Source: Salinisphaera sp. G21_0 (GTDB taxonomy: Bacteria; Pseudomonadota; Gammaproteobacteria; Pseudomonadales; Endozoicomonadaceae). Taken from it: a stretch of DNA of 64,000 bases. Made by a program: the position numbers and the translations under genes. Numbering within the stretch: the stretch's first letter is position 1; each line of letters opens with the position of its first letter. Positions 8,156 to 16,667 of the stretch are shown piece by piece. Location of the stretch: the NCBI RefSeq assembly GCF_017744115.1, contig NZ_JAGHQW010000024.1, forward strand, positions 1-64,000, read 5' to 3'. The notes under the pieces were generated by a model. The model had not been told where the DNA came from and did no database searches. It saw nothing but the letters and a program-made list of their open reading frames with translations.

Positions 8156-8197
8156 CGAATAAGGATAGATTGCGCCCAGCCACAATCTTATCCTGTT
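8153..8197 (+). other. Second attC-like hairpin after higA
   Basis: AGGAT-AGATTG (8162-8172) pairs with CAATCT-T-ATCCT (8183-8194), with one extrahelical T, and AAC/GTT lie outside. The right end does not match GTTRRRY well. Together with the hairpin at 7509 it brackets higBA as a cassette would be bracketed. A rho-independent terminator is less likely because no T-run follows. Confidence 0.25.
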
Positions 8198-8364
8198 GTT
8201 GCACAAGCCCGGGTTGAATTCTGGAAAGGAAGGTCTATTGAAGTTTACTCTTCTAACGGATCTTGAATCAGAGCGTTTTTTCAGAACGCTATTTAATCAG
8301 GATGAGTGTCTCCAGACCACTGCATTACAGCAGTCCGGGGTATGTCATATCTGTCTGGCTGAGC

Positions 8365-8840
8365 TTACATTTCCTCCCTGCCTGTGAATTGCGGACGAAT
8401 CACGGGTTCTACTGCTTTGACCATGACGTTTAAAACCAGTTGAACCAGTGATAATTGTTTTTTGGCGTTGCTGTGTAAAAATCCATAATCCCGCGATCGT
8501 CGAAATCGCCCGGGTAATACATGTTTCAGTACCAGCCACAGGAAGTCTTCCCCTGGCAGGGTTCGCTTCTCTTTTTTGCCGGTTTCACTATTGAGGTAAG
8601 AGAAGGTCACCTTTCTTCGTTTTTGACCGTGCTCCATGAGTGGGATTCTATCAGTGACGTAAAGCAGGTTTTCGGGTCATCGGGTTTGAGTGTGTCGGGG
8701 CAACGATCAAAGAAGGCTGCCACCCGTCGCAGTGGTCTGCTGTAGAGATCAATGGTGGATTGGCTTTTGCCCCGGAGTTTCAGGGTGGTGAGGTGTTTTT
8801 GGTACAGTTTGTCAAATCGAATTTGCTCAGAACGTTCCAT
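8365..8840 (-). pseudogene. Fused relic: tyrosine recombinase N-terminus and IS91-type transposase C-terminus
   Basis: The first part (from 8840) is the SAM-like N-terminal domain of a tyrosine recombinase, with KLYQKHLTTLKLRGKSQSTI and LYSRPLRRVAAFFD. Near 8635 the reading shifts to an IS91-type transposase C-terminus, with RTLPGEDFLWLVLKHVLPG and RRSRDYGFLHSNAKK. IS91-like elements with a recombinase gene upstream of tnpA are known, so one internal deletion would explain the join. The expected C-terminal Cys motif is lost. Confidence 0.65.
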
Positions 8841-8980
8841 GTTGCTTCCTTATACTAAGCCGCGCCGGAGTGGTACGGATATCAGGAAGTATTGGAAATG
8901 GTGGGGTGGCTGGAATGAATAAACCGGGCTGCGCCGGTTTTGCAAGAGGTTAGCTGCTTAATCATACTCTGATAATACAA

Positions 8981-9009
8981 GGAACTACTTATAGTAAATA
9001 TTGTCCGAT
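8981..9009 (+). promoter_or_regulatory. ECF sigma (RpoE-like) promoter
   Basis: GGAACTA, 15 bases, GTCCGAT has the same architecture as the promoters of the SEKGKA array. It lies 37 bases before the ATG at 9046 and covers the alternative TTG start at 9001, which it therefore argues against. Confidence 0.6.
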
Positions 9010-9045
9010 GGCTTTAATTTGGTTGTAGTAAGCAGGAAAAATATT

Positions 9046-10401
9046 ATGGAAGCAATTCCCAAAATCGTGGAAACCGAGTCGCCTCACTTGTTTCAAGCTG
9101 TTTCTGTCCTGACAGATGACAGGTTCATAGCATTTTCACGAGAGTGTCGCAGAACCACTGCTAACAGAGTTATTATTGAGGTTGACGGGAAAGTATTTAA
9201 CACCAGACCTGATATATTTGAAGGTGTTAAGGTTGTAGATTTTGACTCCTGCCAAAGTAACTACGCTATGAGGTTTGAAGAACAGAAAGGAAGAGTACCC
9301 TCTTCTTATTTTCCAGAAAATAACAGAAAAGCCCATGCAGGTATTTCAGTAGAGGTATCTGCTACTTTATTTCCAGATCAATATGACCGCTTAAAAAAGC
9401 ACTACGATTTTTTTAGCATGAAAGATGAGCAAGCGTCAGAGTTTGATTTGGTATCCCAAAATGAAGGCTTGCCAAAACAGTTAAGTGGTTATTGTATCGC
9501 GTATCTGAGTGAGTATTCCTTTAGAATCAGGCAAAAGCCTGTAGATTATTTAACTTCTGAAGAACTAGAATGTATTGGTGAAGATCAGTTAATCTTGAAT
9601 TCCCCCGGTATTGCAAAAAACCTATATTTAATCCAGCATGGCGAAAATATTGATTTTCATTTTATTAAATTCTTGAGTAACGCCGACAACAATAGTGTTA
9701 TATTAGTTGAAAATACAAATGGAGAACGATATGTATTAAAACATATGTGGGGACGAATGACCGAGTTTAAACAAAACTACCCTGAAACTTTTACTGCATT
9801 AACTAGTGTCAGACAAGCGTCACTAAACAAAGGGTTGCTTAGTGAAGTTGGGTCAGACATCAGTGTCACTCCCGTCGTAAGTACATACAAGTTCGCCTGT
9901 GTTCCAGTGCATGGTCTCAGTTATGGCGAACTGGCATTTTTTAAAATGGTGCCGTTTGTTGAAGGCTTGACATTACATCAGGCAAAAGTAAAAAATGCAT
10001 TTAAATCAGAGGAGTTCAACTCTATATATAAGAGAATGGCTCTATACTTGGCTCGCCTTCATACTAGTTCATATCAAACTCAAGTATTAAGAGATTCATT
10101 TGGAAAATGTATAGATGTGAGTGTTCCACATATGCATAACCATCCACATTCTGAGAACTGGTTAATTAATACAGATAGCCATCAATTATATCTAATAGAT
10201 TGGGATCAATATACAGATTACGTAAAAACAACACCTTCTCCTTGTCTGAAAACTGAGTTGAAACAACTTATGCAAGATATTCCATCTGAATACAAAGAAA
10301 CCTTCAAGTCAAACTACATAGAAGAATGGGGAAGAAGAAATATGGGCATTAGAAGTTCAGATAAAAAGGAGTTTATTGAATTGCTCTGTAGAGTGCTATA
10401 A
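9046..10401 (+). CDS. APH-fold phosphotransferase-like protein lacking the catalytic Asp
   Basis: The protein has about 451 residues. Its second half looks like the aminoglycoside-phosphotransferase/choline-kinase fold: GERYVLKHM offers the ATP-binding Lys, and near the C-terminus HNHPHSENWL is followed by LIDWD. In this family the first block is normally HGDxxxxN; here the Asp position is His, while the Asn and the second Asp are kept. It may be a pseudokinase or use another base. The N-terminal 200 residues are not recognised. The ATG at 9046 has AGGA at about nine bases upstream; the frame opens earlier, at a TTG that lies inside the predicted promoter. Confidence 0.6.
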   Translation: MEAIPKIVETESPHLFQAVSVLTDDRFIAFSRECRRTTANRVIIEVDGKVFNTRPDIFEGVKVVDFDSCQSNYAMRFEEQKGRVPSSYFPENNRKAHAGISVEVSATLFPDQYDRLKKHYDFFSMKDEQASEFDLVSQNEGLPKQLSGYCIAYLSEYSFRIRQKPVDYLTSEELECIGEDQLILNSPGIAKNLYLIQHGENIDFHFIKFLSNADNNSVILVENTNGERYVLKHMWGRMTEFKQNYPETFTALTSVRQASLNKGLLSEVGSDISVTPVVSTYKFACVPVHGLSYGELAFFKMVPFVEGLTLHQAKVKNAFKSEEFNSIYKRMALYLARLHTSSYQTQVLRDSFGKCIDVSVPHMHNHPHSENWLINTDSHQLYLIDWDQYTDYVKTTPSPCLKTELKQLMQDIPSEYKETFKSNYIEEWGRRNMGIRSSDKKEFIELLCRVL

Positions 10402-10607
10402 GTAACACATCCTGCAAGTCAGCAGCTAACGGTGGGTCAGCAATTCCCGCTGACCATATCTCTGTAGCCGCATAAATAGATTATCCAGGTGACTATTTTT
10501 CAAGGTTGAACGAACCCTGGCTACTTTATCAGCCAACATATCAGCAAGTTCAGAACACAGGATACACAGGGCTACCGGCGCTATTCTCGGACAGCCTCCT
10601 AGGTGTT

Positions 10608-11672
10608 TTAAGCTGACACTCCTGCCACCAATAATCGCTGTGTACACATCTTCCCAGTTATCGATGAAAAACCAGTCAAATAAGCCTCGTATCCCAAGCC
10701 ATAGCGCTTTTTGGACTTCTTTGCTTCAAGAGCTTGCAGGAAGAACTTGCAAGCCAGTTGCTCTATCTGGTTAATGAGAAAGGCGGTGAAAGTCAGGCAG
10801 GCCAGGTTGGTGGCCAGGTGCTGCTCTCCGTGCCCGTAATTGTGTTCGAGATGGTAGCCCTGTGTTTTCAGTGTGTTAAACGTCTCGTTCTCAATTTTCC
10901 ATCTGGCGCGTCCTCCTCGCATGACTTTCGCCACGTTCTCCAGGGTGAGTTTGATATCGGTAATCCAGGTATTGACGTACTTCTTGTTACCCTTCGGATC
11001 AATTTCTACGTATTCGAGATAGTTGACCAGCGTCTCTTTATGGGACTTGTTAATAGGAACATCGTTCACGAACCGGAACCAGTGTCGGTATCCCTTCTCA
11101 TCGGTATACTGATAGCGCACCACTTTATCCGCCTTATCCAGTTCATCGACTGATTCATAAAGTGAAGGATGAGAGGTGTCCTTTGCCACCATAATGAAGC
11201 TGTATCCGTAGGATTTCACCAGGTTGATGGTGGGGCCGTCAGAGTAAAGGTCATCACCGTTCAGCACCAGTTTGAGGTGCGGGTGCTCTCTGGATATGTT
11301 CGATAATAGTCGCTTAAGCGCCGTTTTTTCACAGTCATTCTTTGAGGCATTCACCTGCTGAATGATGGGCTCCGGCATCAGAGGCAGCACTTCCTTCTTA
11401 CCCGGTTTGACCAGGCAGCAAGCCAGTAGCTGATGATAGTACTGGGGATTTTTGCTATCCGGTTTTTTGACACAATCCCGGTCAAACTGCAGTAATGACG
11501 GATACTTCAAATGCATGACGGCAAGGCCGCTCATGATCGCATCATGAAGCGAGATTGCATCCTGGCTCTTCCCTGGACGGAAATCCGGTATTTTTGCAGC
11601 TTCTTTAGAAACGATGCTGATCAGTTTTTCGGCAACTGTCTTTCGATTAGATGTAGGCACAGTAAACAACAA
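10608..11672 (-). CDS. DDE transposase, probably frameshifted at the C-terminus
   Basis: This is an insertion-sequence transposase of the DDE/RNase H type, similar to those often filed as ISNCY. LHDAIMSGLAVMHLKYPSLL is typical of the N-terminus. YHQLLACCLVKP, LVLNGDDLYSD and WKIENETFNTLKTQGYHLEH carry the likely acidic residues. The frame starts at TTG (11672) and is closed just upstream. The last 23 codons look wrong: the neighbouring frame near 10685 reads LFDWFFIDNWEDVYTAIIGG, a more natural end, and stays open to about 10426. A 1-base shift has probably replaced the real C-terminus. Confidence 0.8.
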   Translation of the reverse strand: MLFTVPTSNRKTVAEKLISIVSKEAAKIPDFRPGKSQDAISLHDAIMSGLAVMHLKYPSLLQFDRDCVKKPDSKNPQYYHQLLACCLVKPGKKEVLPLMPEPIIQQVNASKNDCEKTALKRLLSNISREHPHLKLVLNGDDLYSDGPTINLVKSYGYSFIMVAKDTSHPSLYESVDELDKADKVVRYQYTDEKGYRHWFRFVNDVPINKSHKETLVNYLEYVEIDPKGNKKYVNTWITDIKLTLENVAKVMRGGRARWKIENETFNTLKTQGYHLEHNYGHGEQHLATNLACLTFTAFLINQIEQLACKFFLQALEAKKSKKRYGLGYEAYLTGFSSITGKMCTQRLLVAGVSA

Positions 11673-11826
11673 TAGTCATGTAATGCAGGATATTTTACCC
11701 GATAGTCTGCGATTTCAGAACTGCCGGATCTGTCTACAAGACTTGGTATTATTGACCATAATCAATTTAGCGGGAATTGCTGATAGGGGGCAAAAGAGAA
11801 AACCGGCAAACCTAATAAAAATACGG

Positions 11827-11855
11827 GGAACTCGGTTGCAGAAAACAGGTCAAAC
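11827..11855 (+). promoter_or_regulatory. ECF sigma (RpoE-like) promoter
   Basis: GGAACTC, 15 bases, GTCAAAC lies 33 bases before the start of the TRAF-like gene. Spacing and core bases match the other promoters of this type in the window. Confidence 0.65.
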
Positions 11856-11888
11856 AGACACTTTGACATTGAACTCAGGTATTTCAAT

Positions 11889-13658
11889 ATGAACACATTA
11901 TCAGGAACACTGAAACTTGATACACCAATGCCTGAATTTGAGTTTGTCTATCCGCATCCACTGGCTTTGATTCCGGATCCTTCCAAGCAAAAAAAGTTTG
12001 CCTGTTTATATACAGAGCCAAGGCCACATATTCTCTCCGATCCTTATCAGCTGCCATGCGGACACATTATTTGTAAGCCATGCATAGAAAAAAATATTAA
12101 AGACAGAGAGATAACCTGCCCCTTGGCTGAATGTAACAGCCGCATAAATATAAAAGATATTTTTGTCGATGCAGCTCATGCGAGAGACATCAATGGTCTT
12201 GTTGTCGAGTGCCTGGAACCAAAATGCAGCTGGAAAGGAGAGTTTAAAAATTATAAGCAAGTTCATGTCTATAACTGTAGTGGATCACCACGGTATATGA
12301 TAGAAGAAATAAAATACTTAAAAAAGCGATATGAACACAACATACAAATACAGCCTGAAAGTAACACTGATTCAGACGCCTTAAAGGAAGAACTGGAGAA
12401 TACGATTAAGGAAAATAAGAGGCTGACAGAGCAAGTCCAGTCACAAAACCAGAAAATCAAATTACTTGATGGGGAATTGGAAGCAGCTAAATCTGAGAAT
12501 TGCTCATTGTCAACCGTCATAAGCACAATTGTTAATGATCAACAATTGTCCGTGCGTTCCGGATATAACAGCCATACGCCCAACACCGAAACGAAAGCCG
12601 GAACCCCGAAGGTCAAAATGGATAATGTATCAAAGGTGGTTCCACCAGCAACTGTCACTCAAACATCTGCATCTGCAGGAGCAGGGAATATTATCTATTC
12701 ATGGCAATTTGATCATGCTGAAAACTTAAATAAAACGGCTGGGATAATACAGAACAGTGAGCCATTCCAAATCAATAACCATACTTTTCAGTTGTTATTA
12801 GTAAAACAAAGTCATGAATACCTTTCTTTGTACGTTCGTGTGATCAACGGAGACAATGATGGCAAAGCCGAGTGGCCCTGCAGTGAATCCATGAAATTTA
12901 TTATGAAAGATCACAGCAAACATAAGACAGACATTATAAGGACGATTCATCTATCACGAGCTCCGGGCGAGTGCCGAAGCTCCCCGGGTAAGGCCCCTCA
13001 TCCTCTCGTAGGCTTTAAAGAATTTTGCAGACTGTCCACTTTACAACCCCCGAAAGGGGATTATCAACGCTGCTATTTGGATTCCGATAGCAAGACAACG
13101 ATAGATGTGCTGTCAGCCGCTCAGATCAAACCCAATTTTTTAAATTCACCATACGACGTGATTGAAGGTATCGGCCTGATCAGCTGGCCCATCCGAAATT
13201 ACTCACAAAAAGTTAACGGTAACCGATACAGTGATCATGTATTAGAGAGCCCGGTTTTTTATACGTCATATGAAGGATACTGCTTCAAACTCATCCTGAA
13301 TCTTGAAGGTACCTACCGATCAAATAAAACCAGGGCGGTAATCTGCGCACAGGTTATGCCAGGCAAGCATGACGAAAAACTGACCTGGCCGGTATCCGGA
13401 GGAATAAAAGTTTCACTACTGGATAGAAGACATACCATCGAAAACCATCAAAAAGAGGACATATCAACTGTTATACCAGTGAACTCGAAAAATAGAGTGG
13501 TACAAGTTAAATCCTGTTATGACGAACATCAAGCACGAACTGATACTATAGATTTCTTTCGTTTAATGCCACTTCAATCGGACCAAAAGGATCTTGGCCA
13601 ACCTATTTATAAATTTAATGATGAGATTGTCATTAGGGCCGAGTTTATTCCGTTTTGA
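11889..13658 (+). CDS. TRAF-like protein: RING-type finger, TRAF zinc finger, coiled coil, two MATH domains
   Basis: This 589-residue protein has the domain order of eukaryotic TNF-receptor-associated factors. A RING-like finger spans about residues 37-83 (LPCGHIICKPCIE, then CPLAEC); the first Cys pair is degenerate, with only one Cys seen. A TRAF-type zinc finger follows near 108-130 (CLEPKCSWKGEF, later H and C). Residues 137-213 form a Lys/Glu-rich coiled coil. Two MATH/TRAF-C domains fill about 265-400 and 430-589 (LYVRVINGDNDGKAEWP, and WPIRNYSQKVNG as an edge strand). Eukaryotic relatives are ubiquitin ligases or adaptors, so a host-directed role is plausible but inferred. No signal peptide is seen. 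Confidence 0.85.
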   Translation: MNTLSGTLKLDTPMPEFEFVYPHPLALIPDPSKQKKFACLYTEPRPHILSDPYQLPCGHIICKPCIEKNIKDREITCPLAECNSRINIKDIFVDAAHARDINGLVVECLEPKCSWKGEFKNYKQVHVYNCSGSPRYMIEEIKYLKKRYEHNIQIQPESNTDSDALKEELENTIKENKRLTEQVQSQNQKIKLLDGELEAAKSENCSLSTVISTIVNDQQLSVRSGYNSHTPNTETKAGTPKVKMDNVSKVVPPATVTQTSASAGAGNIIYSWQFDHAENLNKTAGIIQNSEPFQINNHTFQLLLVKQSHEYLSLYVRVINGDNDGKAEWPCSESMKFIMKDHSKHKTDIIRTIHLSRAPGECRSSPGKAPHPLVGFKEFCRLSTLQPPKGDYQRCYLDSDSKTTIDVLSAAQIKPNFLNSPYDVIEGIGLISWPIRNYSQKVNGNRYSDHVLESPVFYTSYEGYCFKLILNLEGTYRSNKTRAVICAQVMPGKHDEKLTWPVSGGIKVSLLDRRHTIENHQKEDISTVIPVNSKNRVVQVKSCYDEHQARTDTIDFFRLMPLQSDQKDLGQPIYKFNDEIVIRAEFIPF

Positions 13659-14091
13659 ATTGGATAGTCCTGTGACCAAACGGCCGAGTGTCTTTGAAAG
13701 TTATATTTCCAGGCTTGCAAAGAGTTAAGATGTCGAGTTTAAAAAAGGCAGGTTGTCAACGCTGGTGAACAATGCAGAAGAGGCTGACCAGATTCTGTAT
13801 CTGCCAGATTTTGAAACGTAGAAAATTACACAGTAATTTGGTGACTGAAGAGGCTAATATCCGTAGTAAACTTCATGATTGGTATCAGAGCAAAGATTGA
13901 ACCATTTAATAATTCAACGGTCAATATTATCAACGCAGTCTCTCGTTGACTGCTGGAGGATGGTAAAACACGGAAACCTACAGCGTATTATTATCCTGCA
14001 GTCAGGTTCAGGAAAATGACTACTCCGCTTTGTTGTTTACTTTATAGAGAAACTGTAAACCTCCAGGAACCCAATCAAAGAGTCCGTTGAT
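13659..14091. other. Gene-free stretch
   Basis: Short interrupted frames occur, but none has a start with a ribosome binding site. I recognise nothing here. It may hold decayed coding sequence downstream of the TRAF-like gene. Confidence 0.4.
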
Positions 14092-14361
14092 ATGCAACCT
14101 CAAAATAATAACGTTTACAGTTTGGATATTATCTATCCAGGTGTTGACAAGCCCGAAGTGGCTGGCGCTGCTGCTGCTGGTGGTGTTATTGGTTGCTGTG
14201 CAGGGCATGCGGTTGAAGGGTGTATCATAGGTGCAACCTTGGCCAAATTATATGGAGATTCTCTGAGCGAATCTTATCGGATAAATACAGGGGGAATAGG
14301 ATACAGCAACAGAACCATTACTCTGCATATGCCAACCATACAACGCATAAACAGAGACTAA
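14092..14361 (+). CDS. Small protein with a glycine-zipper-like segment
   Basis: This 89-residue frame has a Gly/Ala-rich hydrophobic segment at about residues 24-52 (AGAAAAGGVIGCCAGHAVEG and onward) resembling glycine-zipper membrane segments. The rest is polar. No clear ribosome binding site precedes the ATG, and the family is not recognised. It could be a real small membrane-active protein or a chance frame. Confidence 0.35.
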   Translation: MQPQNNNVYSLDIIYPGVDKPEVAGAAAAGGVIGCCAGHAVEGCIIGATLAKLYGDSLSESYRINTGGIGYSNRTITLHMPTIQRINRD

Positions 14362-14766
14362 TTGAAGATAAAAATTTGGCGCTGTCAGGGCCTGTTGACG
14401 CTTCGTTGCGTGCTCAGCTTTAACGATATCAAATATTTTCGCTGCGGCAAGTATTCGAAAAACATCTATTTTACTGCCAAAACGCCAAAAGCAATAACAG
14501 CTTCCGTTCAAACCCTGACATCCAGCCAAACCGCAACATCTGCTTAAATCACAACGGCAGAAGCAACGTCCGACATGCAGCAGAAACTTGTTTAACAGGA
14601 AAAATCAGAATGAGTCAGTAAACAGGAAAGACTTGATTATTTCCGTTTTTATACCAGACTCGACTTCTGGCCATATTCGGGAGACAGCCAGTATTTTTTA
14701 ACGGATTCTTTTGAATGAACATTTTTTAAATGAAATGTACAAAAAAAACACTTTGAAATATTTACC
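14362..14766. other. Gene-free stretch before the first ankyrin gene
   Basis: Nothing recognisable is seen. The last 60 bases before 14767 are very AT-rich and may hold the promoter of the ankyrin gene. A TGAACAT...GTACAAA pair there is too weak to call an ECF promoter. Confidence 0.35.
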
Positions 14767-16497
14767 ATGATTTCCGTAACTCCTGAACATCTCAAGTCAT
14801 TCACGCCCACTACGTCACCCGTTCTGGTCTGTCACCACCTGTCCATGCAGCCTCGCAGTGACGAGTTATTCAATGGTCGTCAGTTGGTCGTGTGCGAAAA
14901 CCCCGATACTCGACTCATCCGTTCCTCTGATTGTCAATGCGATACGCTGTTTCGTGATGATGCTGACATTCAGGAATTAGCTACGCTGTTACAAAACCGG
15001 GCTATTGATATTCATGCGAAAAAAGCCCGGTATACAATCCGGGCTTCAGCGTATGGGCCCCGAGAAATGGTGTATTGGCGCTCTCCACTGAGAGAACTTA
15101 ACCCAAATATACTGGAGCAACTGCAATGGTACCTGAGTAAAGAGGGGGTTGATATCAATCAGCCCATCAACCAGACGCAGCAAACCTTGTTGCATCAGTT
15201 CTGTAAAGCGAGCTGTCTCTATCACCGGGAGCCGGAAACGCTGCACTCTGTGCATCCTGATACAGTGGTGAAATTACTTTTGAGCCATGGGGCGTCGCTG
15301 CTTCCCGATTGCGCTGGTAACACACCATTACACCTTGCCTGCAATGTTGGAGCTAGCCCGGAGCTTATGGAAATATTGCTGACAAAGGTCAATGGCCGCC
15401 CGGAAATCCTTGACGCAGTCAACAACGACAGGAAAACAGCCCTGTCCGAGGCGCTCAGTTCTTCATCATGGGTTGGTATAGCGGTGCTTCTGTTGCGCTC
15501 CGGAGCCAGTATCGGTGACGCCGACAACAGATATCTTTACAGTCCGCTTCATGCAATGATCGAAAATCAACAACTTACCAGTGAAAAACTGTACTTCCTT
15601 ACTCGCTATGGGTTAGATATCAATAATTGCTTCAGTGAAGGCATACTCCCTTTCAATGAGTTTGTCAGGGATATGTATTACTGTAACTTCTACTTTGATT
15701 CCGATGTACTTCTTTATCTGTTAAAGGCAGGGTTGGCCCTGAACCGCCTTGATTGTTATGGTCAGTCCCTGCTTTCCATGTGTTTCAATGTTTTTGCCGG
15801 AAATATCGATTATTATCGAAAGCTTGAATTGTGTTCTTTTGTCTTGAAAGCTGCTTATAAATACCATTTTCCAGGAAATATTGATGCACTGAAAGGCGCT
15901 GTTTCGGATGCGTTAATAGAAAAACATGCCAAGGATATCTGGACACTGTTAACAAGCTTTTCGGATGTTTTTTATCTCATTGATAACACCATCGAAATCA
16001 TTGCCAGCGACTTGAATGCGCAAAATAAAAAGAAATTGGAAGGGTGGTTGAAACAAGCCAGAGACAGGTATCCTCCGGATTGGAACCTTCGCCCTTTTGT
16101 CTACCAGCCCTGTGAACCGTTTGCGCACTCTTGCAAAAATTCTTTTATGCGTCACATGGACGCTGTTTATAATGCGGTAACCCCCGATTTTGCCCGGGTT
16201 GGGCTACTGGAATCAGATCTGGATCGCTCTGAAATAACAGAGATTAATGAGGATTCTGATTGTGATGATACTGAAGACCATCAGGGCAATCATTCAGTAC
16301 GATATTCAGATATTCATTTATATGACTGGCTTTTTGACTATCAATTTGCAGCATTACGTCAACTGCTTGTGTCACATAAAGAAATTCATAAGACTATCAG
16401 TCAATATAAAAACAAGCTCGTGGGTGAGTTATCCATTGACAATAAAGAGAAACTTGATCAATTACTCAGGGAGACTACTTTGGTTGGTGAGAGTTAA
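14767..16497 (+). CDS. Ankyrin-repeat protein (paralogue 1)
   Basis: The 576-residue protein has ankyrin repeats between about residues 165 and 300. NTPLHLACNVGASPELMEIL is a canonical unit, with weaker units RKTALSEALSSSSWVGIAVL and SPLHAMIENQQ. The N-terminal 160 residues and the C-terminal half (with a DWLFDYQF motif near the end) are shared with the next gene but with nothing else I know. The start is an ATG with no convincing ribosome binding site, at the position equal to residue 113 of the neighbour. The pair arose by tandem duplication. Such proteins often bind host proteins in symbionts. Confidence 0.8.
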   Translation: MISVTPEHLKSFTPTTSPVLVCHHLSMQPRSDELFNGRQLVVCENPDTRLIRSSDCQCDTLFRDDADIQELATLLQNRAIDIHAKKARYTIRASAYGPREMVYWRSPLRELNPNILEQLQWYLSKEGVDINQPINQTQQTLLHQFCKASCLYHREPETLHSVHPDTVVKLLLSHGASLLPDCAGNTPLHLACNVGASPELMEILLTKVNGRPEILDAVNNDRKTALSEALSSSSWVGIAVLLLRSGASIGDADNRYLYSPLHAMIENQQLTSEKLYFLTRYGLDINNCFSEGILPFNEFVRDMYYCNFYFDSDVLLYLLKAGLALNRLDCYGQSLLSMCFNVFAGNIDYYRKLELCSFVLKAAYKYHFPGNIDALKGAVSDALIEKHAKDIWTLLTSFSDVFYLIDNTIEIIASDLNAQNKKKLEGWLKQARDRYPPDWNLRPFVYQPCEPFAHSCKNSFMRHMDAVYNAVTPDFARVGLLESDLDRSEITEINEDSDCDDTEDHQGNHSVRYSDIHLYDWLFDYQFAALRQLLVSHKEIHKTISQYKNKLVGELSIDNKEKLDQLLRETTLVGES

Positions 16498-16667
16498 CGA
16501 TATGACCCATTAAAATTCTCCACTGTTTTGGCCTCAGTCAGTGCAGGTTTTGAGAGTTGTCTGAAATGGTCATGTACTTGAATGAATGTTTTCAGGGTGA
16601 TTTGCAGAAGTCTCTCCATAACGGTTGGAGATCAATGAATATTGTAAAAAATTTCCGGAGGTATTCA

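Noticed and set aside
8162-8194. Rho-independent terminator after higA
   Set aside because: The hairpin has a bulge and no following T-run; an attC-like reading fits slightly better, but both are uncertain.
9001-9045. TTG start for the APH-fold protein
   Set aside because: It falls inside the predicted ECF promoter and lacks a well-placed ribosome binding site, whereas the ATG at 9046 has one.
14712-14740. ECF-type promoter before the first ankyrin gene (TGAACAT...GTACAAA)
   Set aside because: Two mismatches in the -35, wrong spacing and an AT-rich background make it no better than chance.
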